From Paenibacillus silvae (GTDB lineage: Bacteria > Bacillota > Bacilli > Paenibacillales > Paenibacillaceae), in the NCBI RefSeq assembly GCF_014639235.1, contig NZ_BMFU01000003.1, positions 310,001-374,000 on the forward strand: a stretch of 64,000 bases of DNA, read 5' to 3'. The notes beneath the pieces were generated by a model, which was not told the DNA's origin, did not search any database, and saw only the letters and a program-made list of their open reading frames with translations. This document shows positions 36,566 to 45,487 of this stretch, one piece after another. The stretch's first letter is position 1. The number at the start of each line of letters is the position of its first letter. The translations under genes and the position numbers were made by a program.

Positions 36566-38554
36566 ATGAGTCAAGAGAACAAACAAAAATTTGAAAACAA
36601 CATTGTGCCCCCGGGCAATCCGCAGTCTGAAGTACCAGCAGCGTTAATCGAAGTTCGGCTGCAAGGTGGAGATATCCGCTCTTATGATGCGGGCATCACT
36701 GTGGGTGAGGTTGCCTCTTCGATCAGCACAAGTCTTGGCAAGCAGGCCATCGGCGGTATTGTGAATGATCGACATGTTGATCTGAGCGAGAAGCTGGAGA
36801 AGAGCTGCGAATTGATCATCGTGACTTTGGACAGCGAGCAAGGTGTGTACAGGTATCGTCACAGCACAGCCCATGTGCTGGCACAAGCACTGAAACGATT
36901 GTATGGGGCAGACCAGGTGAAGCTGGGCATTGGTCCTGTCATCGAGGATGGATTTTATTACGATGTGGATCTGGAGCAGTCCCTCTCCATCAGCGATCTT
37001 GAAGCGATTGAGCGGGAAATGAACAAGATCATTCAGGAAAATCTTCCGATTCACCGCAAGGTGGTTAGCCGGGCGCAAGCTGTGGAGTTATTCGAAGCCA
37101 TTCAGGACCCTTACAAGCTGGAGCTCATCCGGGATCTGCCGGAGGATGCTGAACTGTCAATCTATGAGCAGGGTGAATTTTTCGACTTGTGCCGCGGCCC
37201 TCATCTACCCTCCACTGGCCGCATCAAGGCGTTTAAGCTGCTGAATGTGGCAGGTGCATATTGGCGCGGCAATTCGGACAACAAAATGATGCAACGCATC
37301 TACGGCACTGCTTTTCCAAATAAAGCCCAGCTGGAGCAGCATCTTCATCTGCTCGAAGAAGCGAAAAAGCGGGATCACCGCAAGCTCGGCAAAGAGCTGG
37401 AGCTGTTTATGTTCTCGGAAGAAGCACCCGGCATGCCCTTCTATCTGCCCAAAGGCATGACTGTCCGTACAGAGCTGGAGCAGTTCTCACGAGAGCTGCA
37501 GCTGCAGGAAGGATATCAGGAGGTCCGCACTCCGCTCATGATGAACAACCGTCTGTGGGAGCAGTCCGGTCACTGGGAGCACTACAAGGACAACATGTAT
37601 TTTGCGGATGTGGATGACGCTACTTTTGCATTGAAACCGATGAACTGCCCGGGACATATGCTGATTTTCAAAAACACACTGCATTCCTATCGCGAATTAC
37701 CCATTCGCATGATGGAATTTGGTCAGGTTCACCGTCATGAATATTCAGGTGCCCTGAATGGCATGATGCGTGTGCGAACTTTTTGTCAGGACGATGCCCA
37801 TCTCTATGTAATGCCCGAACAGATTGAAGAGGAGATCAACCGGGCCATCTCCCTGATTGGACGGATGTATGACATTTTCGGATTTGACTATAAAATAGAG
37901 CTGTCTACACGCCCGGAGGATTCCATGGGCTCGGAACAATTGTGGGATCAGGCGGAGCAGGCGCTGCGGAACGTGCTGGATGCCCGCGGTGTGGAATACC
38001 GCATTAACGAGGGCGACGGTGCGTTCTACGGTCCCAAGATTGACTTCCACATTCTCGATGCGCTCAAGCGCAGCTGGCAATGCGGAACAATCCAGCTTGA
38101 TTTTCAAATGCCCGAAAAATTCGATCTGACATACATCGGTGAAGACAGCCTCCGGCATCGCCCGGTCGTGATCCACCGAGCCATTTACGGCTCCATCGAC
38201 CGTTTTATCGGCATTCTCACGGAGCATTATGCAGGCGCATTCCCGCTCTGGCTCGCTCCTGTGCAAGTGAAGCTGATCCCCGTATCGGATCATTATGCAG
38301 AATATGCACTTCAGGTACAAAAGCAGCTGCGGGCAGCCGGAATACGTGTAGAGACAGATTTGCGCAGTGAAAAGCTCGGATACAAAATTCGCGAGGCCCA
38401 GCTGCAGAAGATTCCGTATTCACTGGTGCTCGGGGAACAAGAGAAACAAGCCTCGTCCGTCTCTGTCCGTGTTTACGGTCAGGGAGATCAAGGCATGAAG
38501 CTTGTTGATGCTTTAATTGAGGAGATTCTGCAGACTGTGAAGAATAAGGCTTGA
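36566..38554 (+). CDS. thrS: Threonine--tRNA ligase
   Basis: About 662 residues from the ATG at 36566, with GGAGAG upstream. It starts with a ~30-residue polar extension, then the TGS domain (EVRLQGGDIRSYDAGITVGEVA), the editing domain (HSTAHVLAQAL, CRGPHLPSTGRIKAFKLL), the class II catalytic core with zinc ligands in MNCPGHMLIF and VHRHE, motif 2 RTFCQDDAH, and the anticodon-binding domain (LIPVSDHYAEYALQVQKQL). Control by the T-box leader matches the product. Confidence 0.97.
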   Translation: MSQENKQKFENNIVPPGNPQSEVPAALIEVRLQGGDIRSYDAGITVGEVASSISTSLGKQAIGGIVNDRHVDLSEKLEKSCELIIVTLDSEQGVYRYRHSTAHVLAQALKRLYGADQVKLGIGPVIEDGFYYDVDLEQSLSISDLEAIEREMNKIIQENLPIHRKVVSRAQAVELFEAIQDPYKLELIRDLPEDAELSIYEQGEFFDLCRGPHLPSTGRIKAFKLLNVAGAYWRGNSDNKMMQRIYGTAFPNKAQLEQHLHLLEEAKKRDHRKLGKELELFMFSEEAPGMPFYLPKGMTVRTELEQFSRELQLQEGYQEVRTPLMMNNRLWEQSGHWEHYKDNMYFADVDDATFALKPMNCPGHMLIFKNTLHSYRELPIRMMEFGQVHRHEYSGALNGMMRVRTFCQDDAHLYVMPEQIEEEINRAISLIGRMYDIFGFDYKIELSTRPEDSMGSEQLWDQAEQALRNVLDARGVEYRINEGDGAFYGPKIDFHILDALKRSWQCGTIQLDFQMPEKFDLTYIGEDSLRHRPVVIHRAIYGSIDRFIGILTEHYAGAFPLWLAPVQVKLIPVSDHYAEYALQVQKQLRAAGIRVETDLRSEKLGYKIREAQLQKIPYSLVLGEQEKQASSVSVRVYGQGDQGMKLVDALIEEILQTVKNKA

Positions 38555-38661
38555 ACAAAGAAGCTTCTTGCAGGCTGTTAGCGCAACGTGACGTGAGTCA
38601 TGTGGTATGACCAGACATGCTTGTAGTGATCAGGCGTGACTTGAGATGTTGCCAGGTCAGA

Positions 38662-39525
38662 TTACAACTTTTCTTCAGGTTGCAGTCCGACCTGCTCTTC
38701 ACTCCACGTCCATAACCGCTCAGCAGCCGCATCATCCAGAGCGTGGTTCTTCAGGCGCTCTTCCTTCTGCCGGTAGAAGTAACGTCCGGTCACTCCGACG
38801 ACATCCGGACTTGTCGCCAGATAGATCGCTGTGCGGGCCCCTTCCTCCGGCGTCAGGAAAAAGGGAAGCTTGCTTGCAAAAGCCATAATGCGAGTACCGA
38901 ATCCGGTGTTGCGGTCTACCCCGATGCTGGTGCCTACCGCACCCGGATGCAGGCAATTGGCTGTAACGGAGGTTCCCGCAAGCCTGCGGGCAAGCGAACG
39001 GGTAAAATATACGTTAGCGAGCTTGGACTGGGCATAACCTTTGATCGGGTTATATCCTTTGTGGAAATGCGGATCATCAAAATGAATTTTTCCTGCTTTA
39101 TACGCACCGGACGAAACATTTACAATACGCCCCTGCTTCGCTGCCTTCAGCGGTTCAATCAGAAGCAACGTGAGCAGAAAATGTCCCAAATGGTTAATGC
39201 CGATGCTCTGCTCGAAGCCATCCGATGTCTCCTTGCGTTTTATCATCACTACACCTGCATTGTTCACAAGTACATCGAGCTGCTTATGCCGCTCGCGGAA
39301 GCTGCGGGCAAACTGGCGTATGCTGTCCAGCGAACCAAGATCGCAGAGCATCAGCTCAATCCGGGTAGAGCCAGACTGGCGCAAAGCCTGCTGAAGCGCC
39401 TCCTGCCCTCTCTTTTCGCTACGGCAGGCCATAATGACATGATACCCCTGCCTTGCAAGCTCGATGGTAGTTGCCAAACCCATGCCTGAGTTGGCTCCCG
39501 TAACAATTGCAGTCTGAATAGACAT
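38662..39525 (-). CDS. SDR family oxidoreductase (retinol-dehydrogenase-like)
   Basis: 287 residues from the ATG at 39525, with AAGGGAAG upstream; the frame is open for 25 more codons without a site. NAD(P)-binding VTGANSGMGLAT, LVNNAGVV, and catalytic YAQSKLANV (Tyr-x3-Lys). The C-terminal region resembles the retinol-dehydrogenase/WW-domain oxidoreductase-like bacterial SDRs. The substrate is unknown. It is convergent with thrS. Confidence 0.88.
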   Translation of the reverse strand: MSIQTAIVTGANSGMGLATTIELARQGYHVIMACRSEKRGQEALQQALRQSGSTRIELMLCDLGSLDSIRQFARSFRERHKQLDVLVNNAGVVMIKRKETSDGFEQSIGINHLGHFLLTLLLIEPLKAAKQGRIVNVSSGAYKAGKIHFDDPHFHKGYNPIKGYAQSKLANVYFTRSLARRLAGTSVTANCLHPGAVGTSIGVDRNTGFGTRIMAFASKLPFFLTPEEGARTAIYLATSPDVVGVTGRYFYRQKEERLKNHALDDAAAERLWTWSEEQVGLQPEEKL

Positions 39526-39630
39526 ATGGTTCTTCCCTTCTGAACCGGAGGTTCCGTGAATTGTTTTTGCCCCGAAAGCGTGTGCGGAATTTTGTTCCAA
39601 AATATGAGATAATAAAGCGATACTTTAATA

Positions 39631-39858
39631 TATAAGTGTTGAACTAAAGATTTTACACAATCCTCCGATGACAGAACAACCTGGAGAGTAGCGGTTATCC
39701 CCAGATTTTTTCGATTCCCTTTTACAACTGGAAAAATCCGGTGATAAAGGCGAAGCTTATGCTTCCGATGTAGCTTTCTAGCAGAAAGCTTTTAGCTCCG
39801 CTTTTTCAGGTTTTTTCTGTCCTCTCCGTTCACGTGTAAATAAATAGTTCAACTTATA
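39631..39858 (+). mobile_element. MITE-like inverted-repeat element, copy 3
   Basis: 228 bp with ends TATAAGTGTTGAACTA (one 2-bp insertion) and TAGTTCAACTTATA. It aligns with copy 2 almost end to end, with differences mainly around the segment after GATTTTTTCGATTC. It is flanked by TA at both sides and carries no gene. Confidence 0.82.
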
Positions 39859-39865
39859 TAGCTCA

Positions 39866-40035
39866 TTATCGTGATCTCTTTAACAACCAGCATCATAGTG
39901 AACCCCTGATGATGTACCGGAGCTATGACGATCTTTAGCAACTATTATCATAGTAATCCATTTAAAAGCTTTCGTCATAGCGGTTTCTCGATGAACCGGA
40001 GTTATCGCAATCCTTTAATGAGCATAATTAAGGTC
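39866..40035 (+). repeat. Three imperfect ~33-bp direct repeats
   Basis: Degenerate units starting near 39867, 39924 and 40003 share the pattern TAT-(C/G)-N3-ATC-CTTTA-N6-TCATAGT. Two copies are preceded by a GATG-N-ACCGGAG block. They fill the space between the MITE-like element and the HEPN-motif gene. Confidence 0.45.
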
Positions 40036-40103
40036 ATCTTTTTTACACCTATCATCAGATCGTTATCCATTCACATCTCGGTATTCATGGGAGGACAAGT
40101 CGT

Positions 40104-40646
40104 ATGCTGACCCAAGAGGAATTCAAACACGTGAAGAAACTCGCCAAGCTTGAGATCCATCTGCTCGAACAGGAATATCACAATATTCTGAACCATGTCG
40201 ATTTCGCTATATATGAACACGTCGAATGGCTGGATGAAGAACAAACGAGCGAGCTTGTCCGTAAACGAAAAAACAGAAGATACGCTTCGCTCACCGTGGA
40301 ATTATGCTCGATTATGGAGCAGATGCTGCTGCAGCTCTACAAACGTACGTACCAGAAAAGGTTTAATTCGACCCAGCTCATGAAAACTCCTGCATACAGG
40401 GCACGCACTAACATGGAAATACTTGAGGCCGAGCTTGGCAAACAGCATATCGTTCTGAAGGCGGGCAAAGAGCAATGCAGCACCGCACTTCATCAGGCAT
40501 TCCAGACTAGGAACCGGCTGATTCACGAAAACTTTTCGTTCGTAGCTGTCGTCAAGGACGGAAGTAATGAGGAAGAGACGTTTGAATGGATTCTGCATGC
40601 GGTGAAAAAATACAGGAAACATCTCAAGTATGAAGGCTTGGCATAA
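40104..40646 (+). CDS. Helical protein with HEPN-type Rx4H motif
   Basis: 180 residues, almost all helical and highly charged, with GGGAGG upstream. R136-N-R-L-I-H141 fits the Rx4-6H active-site motif of HEPN RNases, and the surrounding FQTRNRLIHENF and an N-terminal helix pair fit the HEPN four-helix layout. HEPN proteins are often toxins, abortive-infection RNases or RNA-processing enzymes. No MNT antitoxin is adjacent; the neighbour is an MBL hydrolase. The family assignment rests on the motif only. Confidence 0.68.
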   Translation: MLTQEEFKHVKKLAKLEIHLLEQEYHNILNHVDFAIYEHVEWLDEEQTSELVRKRKNRRYASLTVELCSIMEQMLLQLYKRTYQKRFNSTQLMKTPAYRARTNMEILEAELGKQHIVLKAGKEQCSTALHQAFQTRNRLIHENFSFVAVVKDGSNEEETFEWILHAVKKYRKHLKYEGLA

Positions 40647-40705
40647 ATGAATCTGTGAAAGATTAATAATGCCTCATGTCGTTATCTTGAAAAACTACAT
40701 TTATT

Positions 40706-40741
40706 AAAGGAGGTGTTCCGGATTCATATCCGGAAAAATAT
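40706..40741 (+). promoter_or_regulatory. Shine-Dalgarno with a hairpin spacer before the MBL gene
   Basis: AAAGGAGGTG (40706-40715) is followed directly by a perfect 8-bp hairpin TTCCGGAT-TCAT-ATCCGGAA (40716-40735) and then AAATAT before the ATG at 40742. Unfolded, the spacing is 26 nt and too long; folded out, it is 6 nt. No other start codon is in frame nearby. Confidence 0.75.
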
Positions 40742-41479
40742 ATGAACCAACCGATCCCATCCATCACCGTGTTACAGCTGCATATTCCAACACCAACAGG
40801 CAAGAACCCGATCCATCCCGTCCTGCTTCGTGACGAAGACGGCTATACCCTTGTTGACACAGGCATGATTGGTCAATTTGCCGAGCTGGAGGCCACACTC
40901 GAAGACCTGAATGTATCGCTCTCCGATATCAAACGTGTGATCCTGACTCATCAGGATATGGACCATATCGGTAATCTGGGCGCCCTGCTGGATGCCATCC
41001 CGGGTCTGGAGGTCTGGGCTCATGCGGATGAGATCCCGTATGTTACGGGTGCACAGCCTCTGATCAAATTCACGCCGGAGCGCCGGGCCATGCTGCCCGC
41101 CCCTGTCCTGGCGCTTGCCGATCAACTGCTGATGCAGCTGCCTGAGATTAACATTAGCAGAACGTTAGCCGACGGAGATATCCTGCCGCTGCAAGGCGGG
41201 ACACAAGTCATTCATACACCTGGGCATACACCTGGGCATCTCTGTTTGTATTTTGGCGAGCAGCAATTCCTGCTTGCTGCCGATGAGCTGCGTGTCGTTG
41301 ACGACGTACTGGTCGGCCCCGCACCACCAGCAACCCCCGACATGCCCGAAGCGCTGCGCAGTCTGAAAAAGCTCACAGGCTTGAAGCTGAATAAAGTCCT
41401 CTGCTACCACGGGGGAGAATATACGCAGAACCCTGAGAAACGCATTGCCGAGCTTGCGGAGAATCCCGAAGAAGCTTGA
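40742..41479 (+). CDS. MBL fold metallo-hydrolase
   Basis: 245 residues. The metal-binding motif is T69-H70-Q-D72-M-D74-H75, so the second His of the usual HxHxDH is Asp. Further ligands are likely in HTPGHTPGHLCLYF and AADEL, with a late CYHGG. Despite the family name this is a general hydrolase (thioester, lactone or phosphodiester), not a resistance beta-lactamase. Its start lies after a hairpin that spans the gap from the ribosome binding site. It is a single gene followed by a terminator. Confidence 0.9.
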   Translation: MNQPIPSITVLQLHIPTPTGKNPIHPVLLRDEDGYTLVDTGMIGQFAELEATLEDLNVSLSDIKRVILTHQDMDHIGNLGALLDAIPGLEVWAHADEIPYVTGAQPLIKFTPERRAMLPAPVLALADQLLMQLPEINISRTLADGDILPLQGGTQVIHTPGHTPGHLCLYFGEQQFLLAADELRVVDDVLVGPAPPATPDMPEALRSLKKLTGLKLNKVLCYHGGEYTQNPEKRIAELAENPEEA

Positions 41480-41615
41480 GCATGGTGCGGATAGGGGATA
41501 TTGATTGCGAGATCATGTTCACCACTGGATAATTGCGATTGGATGGTTATACTATGGCTAAATGATGCATCAATCGTAATGATCGCTCGTTCTCTAGCCC
41601 GTTCCAACTTTCTTG

Positions 41616-41665
41616 AAAGCAGCTGTCCCACGTCAGAACATTGGCGGAGGGCAGCTGCTTTTGTT
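41616..41665 (+). terminator. Intrinsic terminator after the MBL gene
   Basis: AAAGCAGCTGTCC pairs with GGGCAGCTGCTTT (41649-41661 approximately) and is followed by TGTTTTC. Confidence 0.78.
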
Positions 41666-41783
41666 TTCATTTTATACGATGAGAGAGTATCTGACGCTTG
41701 CCTTGCGCTCTTGTCCTTTCGTACTTGTGCTTTATCTTCTCGCCTTTCGCGGTTTGCTCCAACCTCCGACCTCCGCAGAATTC

Positions 41784-41976
41784 TAACGATTCCCAGAAGC
41801 CTTATTTGGCCTGATTCGCCACTTTTTATTTTTTAACGATTCCTAGAGAGCTTATTTGCTCGAAATACCTCTGGAATCTCCCAATTATGCTCCTTTTCAG
41901 CAAAATAGCGTTCCTGAGAATCGTTACATTTTTCAAACGCTCAAAATCCACCAAATAAGCTTCCCTCGAATCGTTA
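41784..41976. repeat. 193-bp four-site palindromic element, copy B
   Basis: Forward sites TAACGATTC-N9-TTATTT start at 41784 and 41834; reverse sites end at 41926 and 41976. Length and all internal spacings are identical to copy A (4686-4878), while the sequence between sites differs. A C/T-rich tract follows (to about 42110), as it does after copy A. It lies between convergent genes. Confidence 0.85.
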
Positions 41977-42111
41977 GAATAACCGAGTCACTTCATCCAC
42001 TCTGTCCTTCAGTGCGCCCTCTCCTGACGCTCTTTTACCACGGCTTTTCTCGTTCCCTCAACCTGAAGTTTCTCCTTACGCGTCTCTACTGATCGTTACT
42101 TTCTCTTCATC

Positions 42112-43326
42112 TCACGCTTCCGGAGTAAGCACGATTAATTTGTCATCCCCGTCACGCGGCGAACCGCGCCCATCGCGATTGTTCGTGAGCACGTACAGCT
42201 TGCCGTCTTCACCGGCACTCACATTGCGGATGCGTCCCCATTCCCCTTTGAAAAAAGGGACTACCTGTTCGACCTTTGTACCGTCTTCGGATAATATCAC
42301 CCGCAGCAGCTGCTCCCCTCTCAGGTTGGCAGCTACCAGCGACCCGGCCCACGGGCCTTCTGTAATATAAGCTACGCCCGAAGGCGCCCAAGTTTCATTG
42401 CCACTATGCGCTAGCGGGGCCTGATATGCGCCGCCACCATCTTCGTCATCCTCTACTTCGGGCCAGCCGTAATTCTCCCCGGCAATAATCCGGTTAAGCT
42501 CGTCATGATTGCGCTGTCCGTGCTCGGTCGCATAGAGATACCCGTTATCCGGGTTCCATGCCAGCCCTTGAGCGTTCCGATGCCCGATACTGTATACAGG
42601 GGAATTCGGCCAAGGGTTATCTGAAGGGATCGAGCCATCGAGACCGATGCGCAGTATTTTTCCACCAAGACTGTTCTGGTTCTGTGCCAGCTCCGGTTCG
42701 TAACGCTCGCCAGTGGTAATGTAAAGCCGTTCATCCGGGCCAATCTTGATACGTCCACCGTTATGATTCACCCCGCCAGGAATATCAGCAAGCAGCTCGC
42801 GGTCAATCACCGCTTTTCCACCATTCACCTTCAAACGCAGCACCCGATTGGCGATATCCTGCCCGTCCAGATAGGAGTGGTACACATACAAATATCGGTT
42901 ACTCTCGAAGTTCGGATCAATCTCCAGCCCCAGCAGCCCGCCTTCTCCTTCTTCGTTAAAAGGGGCCTCAAATTCAATCAGCGGTTCAGACTCCAGCTTT
43001 CCATCCGTAATGACACGAATCGTTCCCGGGCGCTCCGTAACAAACATTTGCCCATCTGCAGCTGTTACCATCTCCCAAGGTGCATTCAGCCCCTCCACCA
43101 GCACAGACACCTGATAAGGCACAACGACGCTGCCTTGCTCTTCACTCTTTCCAGCTCCAGCAGCAGCTCCAGAATTACTCCCCTTTGCAGTCTGCCCTTG
43201 ACCCGTTCCCTCTCCCTGCGAAGACGATTGTGAGCTTGATGCCGGATTGCCCGGTGTACAGGACGCGGTCAACAAAGCCATACTAAGTAATGATGCATAC
43301 AGCGGCACGGTTAATCGATTGTTCAT
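42112..43326 (-). CDS. PQQ-dependent sugar dehydrogenase-like lipoprotein
   Basis: 404 residues. The lipoprotein signal ends in TASC (about residue 23), followed by a S/G/Q/A-rich linker to about 70. The body is a six-bladed propeller of the glucose/sorbosone dehydrogenase family: APWEMVTAADGQMFVTERPG, GGLLGLEIDPNF, NHNGGRIKIGPDERLYITTG, GHRNAQGLAWNP and EHGQRNHDELN. It is expected on the outer face of the membrane and to oxidise aldoses with PQQ. No PQQ biosynthesis genes are in the window. Confidence 0.9.
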   Translation of the reverse strand: MNNRLTVPLYASLLSMALLTASCTPGNPASSSQSSSQGEGTGQGQTAKGSNSGAAAGAGKSEEQGSVVVPYQVSVLVEGLNAPWEMVTAADGQMFVTERPGTIRVITDGKLESEPLIEFEAPFNEEGEGGLLGLEIDPNFESNRYLYVYHSYLDGQDIANRVLRLKVNGGKAVIDRELLADIPGGVNHNGGRIKIGPDERLYITTGERYEPELAQNQNSLGGKILRIGLDGSIPSDNPWPNSPVYSIGHRNAQGLAWNPDNGYLYATEHGQRNHDELNRIIAGENYGWPEVEDDEDGGGAYQAPLAHSGNETWAPSGVAYITEGPWAGSLVAANLRGEQLLRVILSEDGTKVEQVVPFFKGEWGRIRNVSAGEDGKLYVLTNNRDGRGSPRDGDDKLIVLTPEA

Positions 43327-43440
43327 AGCAGATTGAATTCTCCTTTCGTTCTGATCTCATTGATATAATATATGTCTGGCCTCTCTCCCACATCGCAGCT
43401 CTGTCTGGAATCATTATAACGTATCGATATTGAAAAGGCT

Positions 43441-43501
43441 TCCATGTCTCCGATGGCTCGGATGCTCGGATGGCTTCGATGACTTCGATTGCTCCATGTC
43501 T
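43441..43501. repeat. Degenerate 8-10-bp minisatellite
   Basis: Five variants of CGATGGCT/CGGATGCT/CGATTGCT follow each other, flanked on both sides by the direct repeat TCCATGTCT. The rest of 43327-43719 shows no gene; the end should hold the promoter of the M24 peptidase gene. Confidence 0.6.
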
Positions 43502-43719
43502 ATGTGTTTATTCCTGCTTATTTCTTGCTCGATGCACAACGGCATTTATAAGATAAAACGTTTCGCCCTGTATTACCCTTGCCACCCCTCGCTTAAACGA
43601 TATTAAGCATCCTACGACTATCTTGTGATTGGGAAATCCATGAATATCTTCTATAATAGAAACAGCACAACGAATGACGAACCTATGCAGCACATATGGA
43701 AAGGTGGATACATCCAATC

Positions 43720-44808
43720 ATGAATCAAACTCCCTTATCAAGACTCGAGGCCGATCTGTCCGGGCAGGGGCTGGACGCCATGCTCATTACCGATCCCAAA
43801 CATATTTATTACCTGACCGGGTATGCCAGCAATCCGCATGAACGCTTTATGGGTCTGATGCTGGCGCGCGGCGAAGACCCGCTGTTGATTGTACCCGCAC
43901 TGGACGCCGACGCTGCGGCTGCTGCTTCTTCCGTATCCAACATTGCGACGCATTCGGACACCGATAATCCTTATGCCTTGTTTGACCGATATCAGGGACG
44001 CCTGGGCCGGGTTGGTCTGGAAAAAGAATACGTCACCGTCTCCCGTTATGAGCAATTGACCTCCGCGCTTGGTAGTGCGAGCTTCGAAGATGTCGGTCCT
44101 TTGCTGCGCGCGCTGCGTGTCAACAAAACACCGGATGAAGTCGCTCGTATTCGCCACGCGATCTATCTTATTGAAGAAACACTGCGCCAAGGTCTTACAC
44201 ATGTGCGTGCAGGGGTAACGGAGATCGAACTTGTGGCCGAGATGGAATATCAGATGAAAAAGCTTGGAGCAGATGGCCCTTCCTTTGACACAATGGTGCT
44301 GACCGGGCCCAAAACCGGCCTGCCGCATGGCACGCCTGGTGACCGCAAGCTTCAGCATGGAGACCTGCTGATGTTTGATATGGGCGTGTACGCCGCAGGA
44401 TATGCATCCGATATTACGCGAACGTTTGCATTTGGAGATATCTCGCCAGAGCTGCGTACTATCTATAACACGGTGCTTGCAGCCAACGAAGCCGCTATTC
44501 AGGTCGTTAAACCAGGCATTACCTGTGCTTCGGTGGACCATGCTGCCCGTCAGGTAACGATTGATGCAGGCTACGGCGAGCGCTTTATGCACCGTGTTGG
44601 ACATGGACTCGGCATTGATGTGCACGAATATCCTTCACTTCACGGCGAGAATACGGACCTGCTTCAGGCTGGAACCGTGTTTACGATTGAGCCGGGAATT
44701 TATACGGCAGCAGGCGGCGTGCGAATTGAGGATGATGTTCTCGTAACCGAGACAGGTGTAGAGGTGCTGACCACCTATTCGAAAGAACTGCAAATCCTGA
44801 CAGACTAG
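43720..44808 (+). CDS. M24 family Xaa-Pro peptidase
   Basis: 362 residues from the ATG at 43720, with GGAAAGGTGG upstream. The N-terminal creatinase-like domain (LITDPKHIYYLTGYASNPHE) is followed by the pita-bread catalytic domain. Two-metal ligands are visible: D in FDMGVYAAGYASDITRTF, H in MHRVGHGLGIDVHEYP, E in IEPGIY and E in RIEDDVLVT. It resembles proline dipeptidase/Xaa-Pro aminopeptidases and recycles proline-containing peptides in the cytoplasm. Confidence 0.93.
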   Translation: MNQTPLSRLEADLSGQGLDAMLITDPKHIYYLTGYASNPHERFMGLMLARGEDPLLIVPALDADAAAAASSVSNIATHSDTDNPYALFDRYQGRLGRVGLEKEYVTVSRYEQLTSALGSASFEDVGPLLRALRVNKTPDEVARIRHAIYLIEETLRQGLTHVRAGVTEIELVAEMEYQMKKLGADGPSFDTMVLTGPKTGLPHGTPGDRKLQHGDLLMFDMGVYAAGYASDITRTFAFGDISPELRTIYNTVLAANEAAIQVVKPGITCASVDHAARQVTIDAGYGERFMHRVGHGLGIDVHEYPSLHGENTDLLQAGTVFTIEPGIYTAAGGVRIEDDVLVTETGVEVLTTYSKELQILTD

Positions 44809-44849
44809 TCTGTATACAGAACAAGCCACGGACACACACGCAAACGAAA

Positions 44850-44892
44850 AAAATCCCGCATTCCATGACCTCATGGTTTGCGGGATTTTAAT
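44850..44892. terminator. Intrinsic terminator between convergent genes
   Basis: AAAATCCCGC/GCGGGATTTT outer stem with an inner CCATGA/TCATGG hairpin. A-/T-rich on both sides, so it is likely bidirectional. Confidence 0.88.
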
Positions 44893-44914
44893 ATTTTAAT
44901 TTTCTCACTTACAA

Positions 44915-45268
44915 TTAACCCAACTCATGCGTAATATCCTTCCAGGACGCCAGTTGTGGCAGCTGCTGCTTCCCCCAGTAATCCAGAATCCATTGAATGA
45001 TCACCGTCGGATCTGCCGTAGTATAACTGTAATGCCGGAAACCGCTCGCTCCTTCCTGCAAACGAATCTCCGCCACCATTTGCCCGGGTTCCTCAAGCGC
45101 AGCAGCCTGCATATACATACTCCCCTCCACCAGCTCCGAAGGTTCAAGCACCACATAATCCTGCAATTCCAGATTCGTAATTAACTCCACCAATAACGAG
45201 GCATTAATGCTATCATTCTCGTAGGTTGTGCCATTGCTTTCCAATGTATAACGCAGTGTTGAGTACAT
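44915..45268 (-). CDS. Hypothetical protein, 117 aa
   Basis: AAGGGG precedes the ATG by 8 nt. The protein is acidic and soluble with no signal peptide. Sequence features are LLVELITNLELQDYVVLEP, a repeated-looking acidic middle and a Trp-containing end (IIQWILDYWGKQQ). I do not recognise it; small immunity or DUF-type proteins of Paenibacillus look like this, but nothing supports a function. Confidence 0.65.
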   Translation of the reverse strand: MYSTLRYTLESNGTTYENDSINASLLVELITNLELQDYVVLEPSELVEGSMYMQAAALEEPGQMVAEIRLQEGASGFRHYSYTTADPTVIIQWILDYWGKQQLPQLASWKDITHELG

Positions 45269-45418
45269 GTGTGATTCCCCTTTGCTCTTGGTATGAAGTC
45301 ATTGTCCATGAATGCCACACGTTCGCTCACAACGACAGGTGTTTCCATTATAACTTTTCCATAAAAATGTAAAAAGCATTATTTCTCGTTTCGATAAAAT
45401 ATGCTGTCTATTAAAAAT

Positions 45419-45457
45419 CCCCCTGCACAGTCCAATTGCAGTGGCTGCGCAGAGGGA
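45419..45457 (-). terminator. Intrinsic terminator after the queuosine-precursor transporter gene
   Basis: On the - strand, CCCTCTGCGCAGCC pairs with the GGACTGTGCAGGGGG side and is followed by ATTTTTAATAG. Confidence 0.8.
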
Positions 45458-45487
45458 AATCTTAACATGATCCTTTTTGAATATTAA

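Noticed and set aside
40742..41479. MBL gene as a beta-lactamase
   Set aside because: No signal peptide and the metal motif differs from class B enzymes.
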